Of a DNA stretch of 64,000 bases, positions 55,990 to 64,000 are shown in pieces (the stretch's first letter is position 1; each line of letters starts with the position of its first letter). Source of the DNA: Marihabitans asiaticum (lineage in GTDB: Bacteria > Actinomycetota > Actinomycetes > Actinomycetales > Dermatophilaceae); the NCBI RefSeq assembly GCF_007828725.1, contig NZ_VIUW01000001.1, forward strand, positions 496,001 to 560,000. Reading direction: 5' to 3'. The translations under genes were made by a program, and so were the position numbers. The notes below the pieces were generated by a model. The model ran no database searches. It saw nothing but the letters and a program-made list of their open reading frames with translations, and had not been told where the DNA came from.

Positions 55990-57471
55990 TCATCCGCGGC
56001 GCCAGGAACGGCCAGGCTGCTTGTCCGGCATCGTGGAAGGTCGGGCGAGGCGATGCTCGGCAGCGTCGGCAAACCAGCCGATCCAACGGTCGAGAAACTC
56101 GGTGGGGTCCGCACGGTCCAACTCTTCGACAGGCCACGCGAGCTGCATCGTGCCGATGACGTTCTGGAACGCAACCTGTCCTTGTGCGGGCGAGCACGAG
56201 AATGGTTCGACCGATGGATGGCCGCTGCCGAACGGTGAGTCCATGAACGCTGTTTCGTACCAGGCGAAGCGGCCCTGCTTGTGGGCGTCGCAGAACCACA
56301 GCGAGTGACTTCGGCCTTCCCAACCCATTCGGTTCCGTCCTCCCAAGTTGACTGCGACGTTCGCGAACGCGATGACGCTGAACGGGCCTTGCCAAGCGGG
56401 TGATGGTTGGGGCTGACTGACACCGAGTTTGGCACCGGAAAGTTCTGCCATGAACCGCATCTTTCCGTGGCCCCGACCGACCTCGATCCGTGCCGTGGGA
56501 GCGTTGTCTTCGATGGCCTGCAACAGTGGCTGCGAGAACGATTCGAATGATTGCTCGGCCGCCGCGAACATCTGAGCGCGCCGTTCGGATTCTTCGCGGC
56601 GCGCCACGTCATGCGCATGGCTCTGCGCTTGGCGCTGCACTTCCGAGTGGCTCACCTGCGCAAGCCGGGTTAGTCCCGGACGGGAAGGTTCCTCGGCAGC
56701 GATAGCCAGCCGGGCAAGGACGTTGGCGGCGTTGGGTCGTGCTTGAGGCGCTTTGTAGAGGCATTCTTCGATGAGTGTCCGAAGCCGAGCGGTCCCTGTA
56801 GTGAGTGAAGGAGGGCTGCCCGTGAGGTGTTGCTCTCTGTAACTGGCAGCATCCGGCCCGTCGAACGGGAGTGTGCCGGACAGCAACCGGAAGGCGATGA
56901 CGCCGAAGGCATAGATGTCCGTTGCGCTCGTCGCGCGCTCACTTCGCCACTGCTCGGGGGCCCCGTAAGGGGGCGTGAGGCTGAACTTGCGCGTGTCGTC
57001 TGCGGTAGTCGCCTCGGCATATCTGGCGATGCCGAAGTCCGCGACACACCATGTGCCGTCAAGGAGCAATACGTTCTGTGGCTTCAAGTCCCGATGGACA
57101 ACAGCACCGTCGATGTCAGAGAGAGCCGTGGCGATGTCGCTGAGGATGGACACGACTTCGGAGAGATCCAACGGGGCGTGAGCCTCTTCCAGGTGCCGCG
57201 CCAGTGACTTCTCGGCTCGAGGCATCACCAGAACCCAGGAGTTCTCGTGTTCGCCCCGGTCGATCACGGGCACGACGTTCCGGAACTCCGCAGCATGAAG
57301 CGAGTCGCCGATGAGGAGTTCACGCTCGGCGCCCGGTGCCTTGGGGACAAACTTGGCCACCGCTGGGGAGCCGTCGCCTGCCTGGACCTCGTACACCGTC
57401 CCGAAACCGCCTTCGCCGTCGGCCAGAGGCTCACCCCTCGTCCACGCGCCGCGCTCCAACTCGATCTTCAT
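55990..57471 (-). CDS. Cytosolic serine/threonine protein kinase
   Basis: A 493-residue protein. Kinase domain about 10-270: glycine loop ADGEGGFGTVYEV (18-30), Lys40, catalytic loop HRDLKPQN (126-133), DFG (145-147), APEQW, a complete active site. No membrane segment follows, unlike PknB-type receptors. Residues about 330-493 form an unrecognised, aromatic-rich domain (WEGRSHSLWFCDAHKQGRFAWYE). ATG 57471 gives the first structured residue; a longer start 24 codons upstream is less likely. It is intact within the degenerate element. A link to defence is possible but unsupported by any recognised partner. Confidence 0.85.
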   Translation of the reverse strand: MKIELERGAWTRGEPLADGEGGFGTVYEVQAGDGSPAVAKFVPKAPGAERELLIGDSLHAAEFRNVVPVIDRGEHENSWVLVMPRAEKSLARHLEEAHAPLDLSEVVSILSDIATALSDIDGAVVHRDLKPQNVLLLDGTWCVADFGIARYAEATTADDTRKFSLTPPYGAPEQWRSERATSATDIYAFGVIAFRLLSGTLPFDGPDAASYREQHLTGSPPSLTTGTARLRTLIEECLYKAPQARPNAANVLARLAIAAEEPSRPGLTRLAQVSHSEVQRQAQSHAHDVARREESERRAQMFAAAEQSFESFSQPLLQAIEDNAPTARIEVGRGHGKMRFMAELSGAKLGVSQPQPSPAWQGPFSVIAFANVAVNLGGRNRMGWEGRSHSLWFCDAHKQGRFAWYETAFMDSPFGSGHPSVEPFSCSPAQGQVAFQNVIGTMQLAWPVEELDRADPTEFLDRWIGWFADAAEHRLARPSTMPDKQPGRSWRRG

Positions 57472-57552
57472 GATCCGAGCGTACGGCTGACGCTGTCCGT
57501 CTCGTGTCGACCCGCTGCCGTGGTGTAGCCGCCGCATTGTCACCCGACGGTT

Positions 57553-58330
57553 TCAGAGTGAGGGAGTATCGCGCCCGATGTCGCGGCGTTCGGGGTCTCG
57601 GGGGAACGCTGGGCCGAGGGGTGACCGCCGTGGACTCTCGTGGAGAGCTCTTTGCATGTGGAGCATGTTGGTGATCTGCCCGGTATTGGTGACGATCCGT
57701 GCCCGAGCGTCACCGATGAGCTGGTGTGGGCCGATGCTGGCGGCGCTGGTCAACGGGCCAGGGACCGCACCGACGTCGCGACCCAAGTCGTATGCCTGGC
57801 GGGCGGTGCGCAGCGCGCAGGAGCGTGCCCCGGCCTCGATCACGATGGTCGTATTCGACAGAGCGGCCAGAAGCCGACCACGCGCGAGAAACCGGTGCCG
57901 GGTCGGCGTCGAACCCTGTGGCGTCTCGCTCACGAGCAGCCCTACGCCGGCGATCTGATCGAGCAGCTCGCGATGTCCGACAGGGTAGGGCCGGTCGACG
58001 CCCCGGCGAGGACGGCGATCGTGTCCCCACCGGCGGCAAGGGCGGCGCGGTGTGCGGCGCCCTCTATCCCGTATGCGCCGCCGGCCACGACCACCCGCCC
58101 GTCGCGTGCCAGGTCGGCGGCAAACTTGACGGCGACATGCTCGCCGTAGGAGTCGCCGCTCGTGAGCCGGTGATCGTCAGCCTCTCCGACAGCGGGCCTG
58201 ACAGGAACGACGCGGCTCCAATCCTCTACTACACGAACGGCTCTCGTTCGTCCAGTCTGTCAGGGCGGTGGGCCAGTCCCGGTCGCCGGGGATCATCACG
58301 CCGATCCTGGCCGTCTCCGCGTGGCCTGAC
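57553..58330 (-). pseudogene. DprA/Smf-like DNA-processing protein, frameshifted
   Basis: Fragments in several frames read as Dpr[56 protein letters not shown], (shift) [19 protein letters not shown], then VSETPQGSTPTRHRFLARGRLLAALSNTTIVIEAG and DVGAVPGPLTSAAS. At least two frameshifts and a stop break it. DprA homologues are common cargo of actinobacterial conjugative elements. It is the last recognisable element gene before a helix-turn-helix fragment. Confidence 0.78.
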
Positions 58331-58339
58331 CCCGAACCG

Positions 58340-58583
58340 CAACACCACCTGCATGTGCGGCAGCCGTACGTCGATGGATGCTGAACCGCTCGCCCAACTC
58401 CGCGAGTGTTGTGCCCGCCTCGTACAGGGCCACCGGCTCCTTCACGTGCGCCGGGCTCAGAAAGGTTCGAGTCATCCCAACCACCCGCACCATCGGCCCT
58501 GACGAGTCCACCATGGCCGGCTCCAACGGCCTCCGATCCCGTCGATAGACCTCTCGCGACCTGAGAGAAGCCACCGTTCTCAA
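58340..58583 (-). pseudogene. Helix-turn-helix fragment
   Basis: The segment LSPAHVKEPVALYEAGTTLAELGERFSIHRRTAAAH resembles the C-terminal HTH of resolvase-type recombinases or small plasmid regulators. It runs directly into the DprA remnant in another frame, so the C-terminus is lost. Confidence 0.45.
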
Positions 58584-58592
58584 GGCCGGGCA

Positions 58593-58621
58593 GGGTTCTC
58601 GAACTCTCTACGGAGGCCCAC
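58593..58621. other. Possible degenerate attR of the tRNA-Lys element
   Basis: GGGTTC..CGAACTC..ACGG.GGCCCAC aligns loosely with the 3' end of tRNA-Lys (GGGTTCGAGCCCCACGGGGCCCAC, split by a few extra bases). It lies where element genes end and core genes resume. The match is imperfect, so the call is weak. Confidence 0.25.
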
Positions 58622-58665
58622 TCTCTCGAGGCGCCTGCGAGCGCTCCAGCTGGTAGAGCTCGGGT

Positions 58666-58995
58666 CTACTGGGGGTGCTGACCGCCGAGCTCGAGCGCGA
58701 GGACGCCGGCGATGACCAGGCCGAGCCCGCCCACCTGCACCCAGGTCAGCCCTTCGCCGAGCAGGACCACGCCGATCACGGCGACGAGCGCGACCCCCGC
58801 CGCCGCCCACATCCCGTAGGCCACCCCGAGCGGGATCCCGCGGTCGAGGGAGAGGCTGAGCAGGTAGAAGGCGGCCGAGTACCCCGCGACGACGATGAGC
58901 GACGGGCCGAGGCGGGTGAACCCCTCGGAGAACTTCAGCGCGGTCGTGGCAGCGACCTCGCACAGCACGGCGACGGCCAGGACGAGGTAGGGCAT
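58666..58995 (-). CDS. Small multidrug resistance (SMR) efflux protein
   Basis: A 109-residue protein with four membrane helices. Glu13 in AVLCEVAATTALK is the conserved proton/drug-coupling residue of the EmrE/QacE/SugE family. Also seen: GYSAAFYLLSLSLDRGIPLGVAYGMWAAAGV and GLVIAGVLALELG. SMR proteins act as dimers exporting cationic compounds or guanidinium. The ATG at 58995 gives the standard start. First core gene after the island. Confidence 0.92.
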   Translation of the reverse strand: MPYLVLAVAVLCEVAATTALKFSEGFTRLGPSLIVVAGYSAAFYLLSLSLDRGIPLGVAYGMWAAAGVALVAVIGVVLLGEGLTWVQVGGLGLVIAGVLALELGGQHPQ

Positions 58996-59062
58996 GGGCC
59001 GATTGTCGCAGCGCTGCACTCACTCCTCTGCCCGGCGATGAGTTCCTCGTTATCCTGCAGGG

Positions 59063-59815
59063 GTGTCCCTCGCCGCGAACGCCAGCCCCGAGTCCGTCGT
59101 GCGGTACTCCGCCGCCGACGGCATCGCCCACATCGAGCTGAACCGGCCCGAGGCCGGCAACGCCCTCGACCTGCAGACCACCCATGCGCTGCGCGACGCC
59201 TTCCAGCGCGCCCTTCGCGCCCACGACGTCGACATCGTCAAGCTCACCTCGACCGGGGAGAGCTTCTGCGTCGGGACCGACACCGCCGCCGCACAGGCCT
59301 CGGAGGACCCGACGACGCACGTCTTCGAGGTCGCGGCCGCGCTCGACGAGCTCTTCGGGATCATCCACGGCTCGTCCAAGCCGGTGCTCGCCGCCGTCCA
59401 GGGTCTGGCCGCCGGGTCCGGCCTCGGTCTGGCGCTCGCGGCCGACATGGTGCTGTCCTCCCCGTCGGCCACCTTCCGCGTGGCAGCGCAGGACTCCCTC
59501 GGCGCCCCCGACCCGGGTGTCGCCTGGCTGCTGCCGAGGGCGATCGGCCAGCCGCGCGCGCTGAGCTTCGCCCTTCGGCGCCGGGTCGTGGATGCCGAGA
59601 CCGCGGCCGGGTGGGGGATGACCGAGGTCGAGTCCGGCGACCTCGGGCGCGCCCTGCACGAGCTGGCCCAGTCGCTGACCGGTGAGCACCTGTGGGCCAA
59701 CGGTGAGACCCGCCGGCTGCTGCGCACCTCCTGGGACACCTCCCGCACCGACCTCTCCCAGTCCGAGGCGGCCACCATGGTCCGCGCGATGCTTCGCCCG
59801 CGGAGCCAGGCCTGA
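59063..59815 (+). CDS. Enoyl-CoA hydratase/isomerase family protein
   Basis: A 250-residue crotonase-fold protein: IAHIELNRPEAGNALDLQT near 22-40, GSSKPVLAAVQGLAAGSGLGLALAADM (oxyanion hole), and the later PDPGVAWLLPRAIG segment. The usual catalytic Glu pair near GGG-type loops is not clearly present, so the reaction is uncertain. The GTG at 59063 is used. It is followed closely by a hypothetical gene. Confidence 0.8.
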   Translation: MSLAANASPESVVRYSAADGIAHIELNRPEAGNALDLQTTHALRDAFQRALRAHDVDIVKLTSTGESFCVGTDTAAAQASEDPTTHVFEVAAALDELFGIIHGSSKPVLAAVQGLAAGSGLGLALAADMVLSSPSATFRVAAQDSLGAPDPGVAWLLPRAIGQPRALSFALRRRVVDAETAAGWGMTEVESGDLGRALHELAQSLTGEHLWANGETRRLLRTSWDTSRTDLSQSEAATMVRAMLRPRSQA

Positions 59816-59847
59816 GCACCAGCGGACCGCGACCTCCGCGGCGCCCG

Positions 59848-60417
59848 GTGCACATGAGCCCGGACGCCATGGAGAGCCACGCCGGCGCCAGCCCGGGCCC
59901 CGACGAGCTCGCCGCCGCTGCCGACGCCGCCGCCGAGCTGCTCGTGCAAGCCGGCCGCTCCGAGGACCCGGCGGTCGCCGATCGCTTCGTCGGCCTCGTC
60001 GAGGAGGTCGGGCTGGAGACCCTCGCCGAGCTCTGGTCGCACCGCCCCGCGCGCAGCCTGCCCGGTGCCCTGTGGCGCCTCTATCTCGTGCGCGAGTGGG
60101 TGCAGCGTCAGCCCGAGGTCGCCAGCCGGGAGTACGCGAGCGGCAGCGCGATCGCCCCGGTGTCGCACGTCATCGCCGGGGTCGAGGAACCCCCCGGCCC
60201 CCGCGAGGTCCAGACCCTCCTCGACGCGGTCCTCGCCGGGCTCTATCAGCGCGACCTCGACAGCGCCCTGGATCGGTGCGCGGCCTTCTGCGCCGTGACG
60301 GCCACCGGCCGCGCCCAGGACGACCGGGCGAGTGCCGCGTCGGCGGCGGACCTCATGACCACGGCCGAGGACCTGGCCGCCGCGGCCTCCCTGTGGCGCG
60401 CCGGCGAGCTGGACTGA
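59848..60417 (+). CDS. Hypothetical helical protein
   Basis: A 189-residue, Ala-rich, mainly helical protein with no membrane segment (LAAAADAAAELLVQAG; VEEVGLETLAELWSH; LPGALWRLYLVREWVQR). Third-position GC bias supports coding. GTG 59848 and ATG 59854 are both possible starts. No family was recognised. It lies just upstream of a perfect 30-bp inverted repeat and the phosphate uptake pair. Confidence 0.65.
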   Translation: MHMSPDAMESHAGASPGPDELAAAADAAAELLVQAGRSEDPAVADRFVGLVEEVGLETLAELWSHRPARSLPGALWRLYLVREWVQRQPEVASREYASGSAIAPVSHVIAGVEEPPGPREVQTLLDAVLAGLYQRDLDSALDRCAAFCAVTATGRAQDDRASAASAADLMTTAEDLAAAASLWRAGELD

Positions 60418-60464
60418 CCCCCTTCGCCCGTCCCTACCCCTTCGCCCTGCCCGCCCCCGAGATC

Positions 60465-60536
60465 CGCAGATCCCTAGGTTCCTGTCAGGTGCCCAGGAAC
60501 TTTCCCGGGCACCTGACAGGAACCTAGGGATCTGCG
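60465..60536. repeat. Perfect 30-bp inverted repeat
   Basis: The left arm at 60465-60494 (starting CGCAGATCCCTAGG) is the exact reverse complement of 60507-60536 (ending CCTAGGGATCTGCG), separated by 12 bases. It would form a very stable hairpin between the helical protein gene and the PhoU-like gene and could terminate transcription or be a mobile palindrome. The following bases to 60827 hold no gene; TACCCT at 60785-60790 may be a -10 box. Confidence 0.85.
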
Positions 60537-60827
60537 ATGCCGTCGCCCAGCCACCTCGGGTGCGAAGGGAGGAGAGCGAAGGGGTGGGGCATGCCGGGAA
60601 TGCGATCGGGGCTGAGGGGCGTTAGCCTCGGTCGTGCGCCGGGTCGCGGTAGCCCCGGGTCCCAAATTCAGCCGCTACGAGCGGCCCTGTGCCGAGAGGC
60701 GCTCCCGGCCCGGCGCACTCTCCGGACCTCGCTCATCCGAACGCGACCCGAACGCGGGGTTACAGGTCGGGAACATCGTGGGCCTACCCTGATCCCGACA
60801 CCGCCCTCGACCCGGAGATCGACGACC

Positions 60828-61451
60828 GTGCACATCCGCCCGTTCAAGCACGACCAGGCGTTCGTCGACCTTCTCGGCGAGCTCGCCAGTCATGCCGTGA
60901 GCGCCTCGGACGAGCTGAGCCTCATGCTCGGCGACCCCGACGGTTCCTCCGCGCCGGGCCTGGCCCGGCTGCGCGACATCGAGGCCGACGCCGACTGCGT
61001 GAGCCACCGGATCGTGCGCAAGGCGCGCGAAAGCTTCGTCACCCCCTTCGACCACGGAGACCTCATCGCGCTCACCGGGGCGCTGGACCGGTGCGTCGAC
61101 GAGCTGGAGAACCTCGGCTTCACCATCGACCTGCACGGCTTCACCACGTCGTGCCCGGGCATGGTCGACATGCTGGAAATCATCGCTCGGATGGCCCAGC
61201 TGACCGTCGAGGTCATGCCCAGGCTGCGGTCCATGCGGGGCGTCGAGGAGTACTGCATCGAGATCAACCGGCTCGAGAACGACGCCGACCAGCGGTACCG
61301 GCGGATGCTGGCCGGGCTCTTCGCCGAGTGCGCGAGCGACCCGGTCGGGCTGATCCGGCGCAAGGACCTCCTCGAGCGGCTTGAGTCCGCCGCGAACTCC
61401 TTCGAGCTCGTCTCGCACCAGATCGAGCTGATCGCCGTCAAGGAGTCCTGA
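60828..61451 (+). CDS. DUF47 / PhoU-like phosphate transport regulator
   Basis: About 207 residues, all helical: VHIRPFKHDQAFVDLLGELASHAVSAS, EADADCVSHRIVRKARESFVTPFDHGDLIALTGALDRCVDELEN, and LENDADQRYRR. The D..D/E..D repeats and FDHGDLIAL are typical of the DUF47 PhoU-like proteins paired with Pit transporters. The GTG at 60828 has GGAG ten bases before it. The pit gene starts 2 bp after its stop. It probably gates or senses phosphate flux. Confidence 0.9.
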   Translation: MHIRPFKHDQAFVDLLGELASHAVSASDELSLMLGDPDGSSAPGLARLRDIEADADCVSHRIVRKARESFVTPFDHGDLIALTGALDRCVDELENLGFTIDLHGFTTSCPGMVDMLEIIARMAQLTVEVMPRLRSMRGVEEYCIEINRLENDADQRYRRMLAGLFAECASDPVGLIRRKDLLERLESAANSFELVSHQIELIAVKES

Positions 61452-61453
61452 CC

Positions 61454-62446
61454 GTGGACTGGCTGCCGGTCCTGGTGATCGTGCTGCTCGCGATGGCGTT
61501 CACGTACACCAACGGGTTCCACGACGCGGCGAACGCGATCGCCACCTCCGTCTCGACCAGGGCGCTCACCCCACGCGCCGCGGTGACGATGGCCGCGTTG
61601 GCCAACCTCGTCGGCGCCTTCTTCGGCGCCAGGGTCGCGGAGACGATCGGCGCAGGGCTGGTCGATCCGCCGTCCGGCTCGACCGGCCTCGTGCTCGCCG
61701 CCGTCGCGCTCGTCGCGGCGACCATCTGGAACCTCCTCACGTGGTGGCTCGGGATGCCGGTCTCGTCCACCCATGCCCTCATCGGGGCGCTCGGCGGCGC
61801 GGTCGTCGTCGGCGGTGGCGCGATCCACTGGGAGCAGATGACCACCCGCGTCCTCCTGCCGATGATCGCCAGCCCGGCGCTCGGGCTGGCGCTGGCCTAC
61901 CTGGGCACCTCGATCCTCCTGCGGCGGGCGTCGGCCGTCCCCGCGCACCGGGCGCGGCGCGGCTTCAGGGCTGCGCAGACCGGGTCGGCGGCGCTGGTCG
62001 CGTTCGGCCACGGGATGCAGGATGCGGCCAAGGCCGCGGGCGTCGTCGTGCTCGCCCTGGTCGTCTCGGGGCATCACGACGGAGCCGACGCGAGGATCCC
62101 CTTCTGGCTGCTCGTCCTGAGCGCCGTGGTGATCAGCGCCGGAACCCTCGCCGGAGGGTGGCGGATCGTGCGGACCCTCGGCGCGCGGATCAGCCCGCTC
62201 GGGCCGGCCGAAGGCTTCGTCGCCGAGGCGACCGCAGCCCTCATCCTCTACACGGCGACTGCGCTGCACGCTCCGATCTCGACCACGCATGCGATCACGG
62301 CATCGATCACCGGCGCCGGGCTGACCGGGGGAGCCAGGGCCGTGCGCTGGCGGGTGGTGCGCTCGATCGTCCTGGCGTGGGTGCTGACCTTCCCCGGGGC
62401 GGCGGCGTTGGCCGCGGTCGGCGCGCTGCTGGTCTCGCTGGCCTGA
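61454..62446 (+). CDS. Inorganic phosphate transporter (Pit family)
   Basis: A 330-residue membrane protein with about 10 helices. The two PHO-4 signature repeats are present: TYTNGFHDAANAIATSV near 21-37 with PVSSTHALIGALGG, and GHGMQDAAKAAGVV with PISTTHAITASITG. Pit proteins carry metal-phosphate by proton symport at low affinity. It starts at GTG 61454 directly after the PhoU-like gene and is probably co-transcribed. It is divergent in orientation from the pst operon downstream. Confidence 0.93.
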   Translation: MDWLPVLVIVLLAMAFTYTNGFHDAANAIATSVSTRALTPRAAVTMAALANLVGAFFGARVAETIGAGLVDPPSGSTGLVLAAVALVAATIWNLLTWWLGMPVSSTHALIGALGGAVVVGGGAIHWEQMTTRVLLPMIASPALGLALAYLGTSILLRRASAVPAHRARRGFRAAQTGSAALVAFGHGMQDAAKAAGVVVLALVVSGHHDGADARIPFWLLVLSAVVISAGTLAGGWRIVRTLGARISPLGPAEGFVAEATAALILYTATALHAPISTTHAITASITGAGLTGGARAVRWRVVRSIVLAWVLTFPGAAALAAVGALLVSLA

Positions 62447-62481
62447 CGGCGCGGTCCGCGCCCCCAGTTCGCCAGATCTGC

Positions 62482-62551
62482 CCTCAGGGCACAAGTGGCG
62501 GGCGTGTCGCGCGACACGCCCGCCATCTGTGACCTCAGGGCACAAGTGGCG
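62482..62551. repeat. Palindrome flanked by direct repeats
   Basis: CCTCAGGGCACAAGTGGCG occurs at 62482-62500 and again at 62533-62551. Between them is a perfect 28-base palindrome (62497-62524) built from GGCGGGCGTGTCGC and its complement. The layout resembles a palindromic element with short target-like duplications. It lies between the convergent pit and pstB genes and could act as a terminator for both. Confidence 0.8.
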
Positions 62552-62617
62552 AAGGGGGTGGGCCAGGCGCCACCCGCAGGCGAAGGGGGGCGAGGAGCTG
62601 TGGTCTGTGGTCGCCGG

Positions 62618-63397
62618 TCAGCCGAAGCGACCGGAGATGTAGTCCTCGGTGGCCTTCTCGCTCGGGTTGTTGAAGATCTTCGAGGTCTCGTCGTACTCAA
62701 CGAGCTTGCCTGGCTTGCCGGTGCCCTCGATGTTGAAGAAGCCGGTCTTGTCCGAGACCCGGGCGGCCTGCTGCATGTTGTGGGTCACGATGACGATCGT
62801 GTAGTCGTTCTTCAGCTCGGCCATGAGGTCCTCGACCGCCAGGGTCGAGATGGGGTCGAGCGCCGAGCACGGCTCGTCCATGAGCACGACCTCCGGCTTG
62901 ACCGCGATGGTCCGGGCGATGCAGAGGCGCTGCTGCTGGCCGCCGGAGAGACCCGAGCCGGGCTTGTCGAGCCGGTCCTTGACCTCGTTCCACAAGTTGG
63001 CGCCCTTAAGGCTGGACTCGACGAGCTCCTCGGCCTCGGACTTCTTGATCCGCTTGTTGTTCAGCTTCACCCCGGCGAGGACGTTCTCCTTGATCGACAT
63101 GGTGGGGAACGGGTTGGGCTTCTGGAAGACCATGCCGACCTTGCGCCGCACGAGCACCGGGTCGACCCCTCGGCCGTACATGTCCTGCCCGTCCAGCTCG
63201 ACGCTGCCCTTGACCTTGGCACCGGGGATCACCTCGTGCATCCGGTTCAGCGCCCGCAGGAAGGTCGACTTGCCACACCCTGACGGGCCGATCAGCGCGG
63301 TGATCGACCGGGGCGCGATGGTGGTGCTGACGTCCTGGACGGCGAGGAAGTCGCCGTAGTAGATGTTGAGGTCCTTGACGTCGATCTGCTTGGACAC
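62618..63397 (-). CDS. pstB: Phosphate ABC transporter ATP-binding protein PstB
   Basis: A 259-residue ATPase: Walker A GPSGCGKS near 37-44, the [12 protein letters not shown]-loop typical of Pst[14 protein letters not shown] signature and [13 protein letters not shown] Walker B. High-affinity phosphate uptake. The ATG at 63397 has AAGGAAG upstream. It follows pstA on the same strand, as in pstSCAB operons. Confidence 0.96.
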   Translation of the reverse strand: MSKQIDVKDLNIYYGDFLAVQDVSTTIAPRSITALIGPSGCGKSTFLRALNRMHEVIPGAKVKGSVELDGQDMYGRGVDPVLVRRKVGMVFQKPNPFPTMSIKENVLAGVKLNNKRIKKSEAEELVESSLKGANLWNEVKDRLDKPGSGLSGGQQQRLCIARTIAVKPEVVLMDEPCSALDPISTLAVEDLMAELKNDYTIVIVTHNMQQAARVSDKTGFFNIEGTGKPGKLVEYDETSKIFNNPSEKATEDYISGRFG

Positions 63398-63425
63398 GTC
63401 GGTTCTTCCTTTGCGAGGTCGGTGG

Positions 63426-64000
63426 TCAGCGACCGGTCTTGGGGGCGAAGTACTTGGAGATGAGACGGGCGATGACGTTCAGCGCCATGACGATGAGCAT
63501 GAGCGTCAGCGCGGCTGCCCACATCCTCGCGAAGTACGGCTCGCGGGGGATGCCCGGGGTCGCGTAGCTGTAGTACGCGTAGACCGGCAGGGTCTGCATG
63601 CGCCCGTCGAAGGGGTTGAGGTTCGTCGAGTCCGTCGTGCCCACCGTCACCAGGAGCGGCGCGGTCTCGCCGATGACGCGGGCGATGGCCAGGGTGACCC
63701 CGGTCGCGATGCCGGCGATGGCGGTCGGGAGGACGACCTTGCTGATCGTGAGCCACTTCGGCACCCCGAGGGCGTAGCTCGCCTCGCGCAGCTCGTTGGG
63801 GACCAGGCGGAGCATCTCCTCGGTGGACTTCACGACGACCGGGATCATCAGCACGGTCAGCGCGACGGCGCCGATGATGCCCATCCGGGTGCCCGGTCCG
63901 AGGAAGAGGGTGAAGAGGGCGACCGCGAAGAGACCGGCGACGATCGAGGGGATGCCGGTCATGACGTCGACGAAGAAGGTCAGCGCCCGGGAGATCGCGT
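63426..64000 (-). CDS. pstA: Phosphate ABC transporter permease PstA (partial)
   Basis: The C-terminal part of PstA runs off the window end. Visible: [14 protein letters not shown], the cytoplasmic EAA loop region [51 protein letters not shown], and [15 protein letters not shown]. Four membrane segments remain. It ends 28 bp before pstB. The start and the upstream pstC/pstS genes lie outside the window. Confidence 0.93.
   Translation of the reverse strand, partial: AISRALTFFVDVMTGIPSIVAGLFAVALFTLFLGPGTRMGIIGAVALTVLMIPVVVKSTEEMLRLVPNELREASYALGVPKWLTISKVVLPTAIAGIATGVTLAIARVIGETAPLLVTVGTTDSTNLNPFDGRMQTLPVYAYYSYATPGIPREPYFARMWAAALTLMLIVMALNVIARLISKYFAPKTGR

Noticed and set aside
58628-58660. tRNA-like stretch with a D-arm pattern near the right edge of the island
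   Set aside because: Only a D-arm-like segment is visible; no anticodon arm or T arm follows, so it is not a tRNA gene.

Overview
The window is high-GC actinobacterial DNA (GTG and TTG starts, few intergenic gaps, many 4-base stop/start overlaps, purS-purQ-purL and purF-purM clusters, DUF3073, a sterol carrier-fold protein, GuaB1, and a wall teichoic acid locus next to galactofuranose functions). The gene set suggests a Gram-positive member of the Micrococcales, possibly Intrasporangiaceae-like. That placement is inference from gene content only; no rRNA is present.

Layout. 1-3.2 kb: an ArsR-type regulator divergent from an MFS pump, a small membrane protein and a ribbon-helix-helix/Doc toxin-antitoxin pair. 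3.3-6.0 kb: a polysaccharide pyruvyl transferase / GT8 fusion. 6.1-18.7 kb: purine synthesis (purS, purQ, purL; purF, purM) interleaved with a LysR regulator, a 29-codon ORF, a HAD phosphatase, a lipoprotein, a spermidine-synthase-like protein, an SCP2-like protein, a Gfo/Idh/MocA oxidoreductase, a degenerate LuxR-type response regulator and DUF3073. 18.8-40.3 kb: a wall teichoic acid / surface glycopolymer locus with ABC exporter (tagG, tagH), TagF-type polymerases, some fused to GT4 glycosyltransferases, a CDP-alcohol phosphotransferase, a TagE/TarM-like glycosyltransferase, an OatA-like acyltransferase, a Stealth phosphotransferase, a sulfotransferase and TagD. Inside it (34.6-35.3 kb) lies a scar of three broken gene copies. 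40.3-44.7 kb: tRNA-Phe, -Asp and -Glu, a PHP hydrolase, GuaB1 and a DUF445 protein. 44.7-51.2 kb: GT2 glycosyltransferases, UDP-galactopyranose mutase and a sulfotransferase.

At 51.2 kb a tRNA-Lys gene is followed by a decayed integrative conjugative element (to about 58.6 kb): broken serine recombinase, coupling protein, MobF relaxase and DprA-like genes, with two intact genes left inside, a PIN-domain protein and a cytosolic Ser/Thr kinase. 58.7-64 kb is core DNA again: an SMR pump, an enoyl-CoA hydratase-like protein, a PhoU-like/Pit phosphate uptake pair and the 3' part of a pst operon (pstB, partial pstA).

How it works together. TagD makes CDP-glycerol, TagF-type enzymes polymerise glycerol phosphate, GT4/TarM-like enzymes decorate it and TagGH exports it; Glf supplies UDP-galactofuranose for neighbouring GT2 enzymes. 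Phosphate uptake genes close to a phosphate-rich polymer locus are suggestive but may be coincidental.

Two DNA-level signals stand out. One is a strongly over-represented 9-mer (GCGAAGGGG and its complement), dense in core genes and nearly absent from the teichoic acid block and the island. The other is a 50-bp palindrome present twice, each time directly in front of a start codon in the same orientation relative to its gene. No CRISPR array, rRNA, intact insertion sequence or replication origin was seen.
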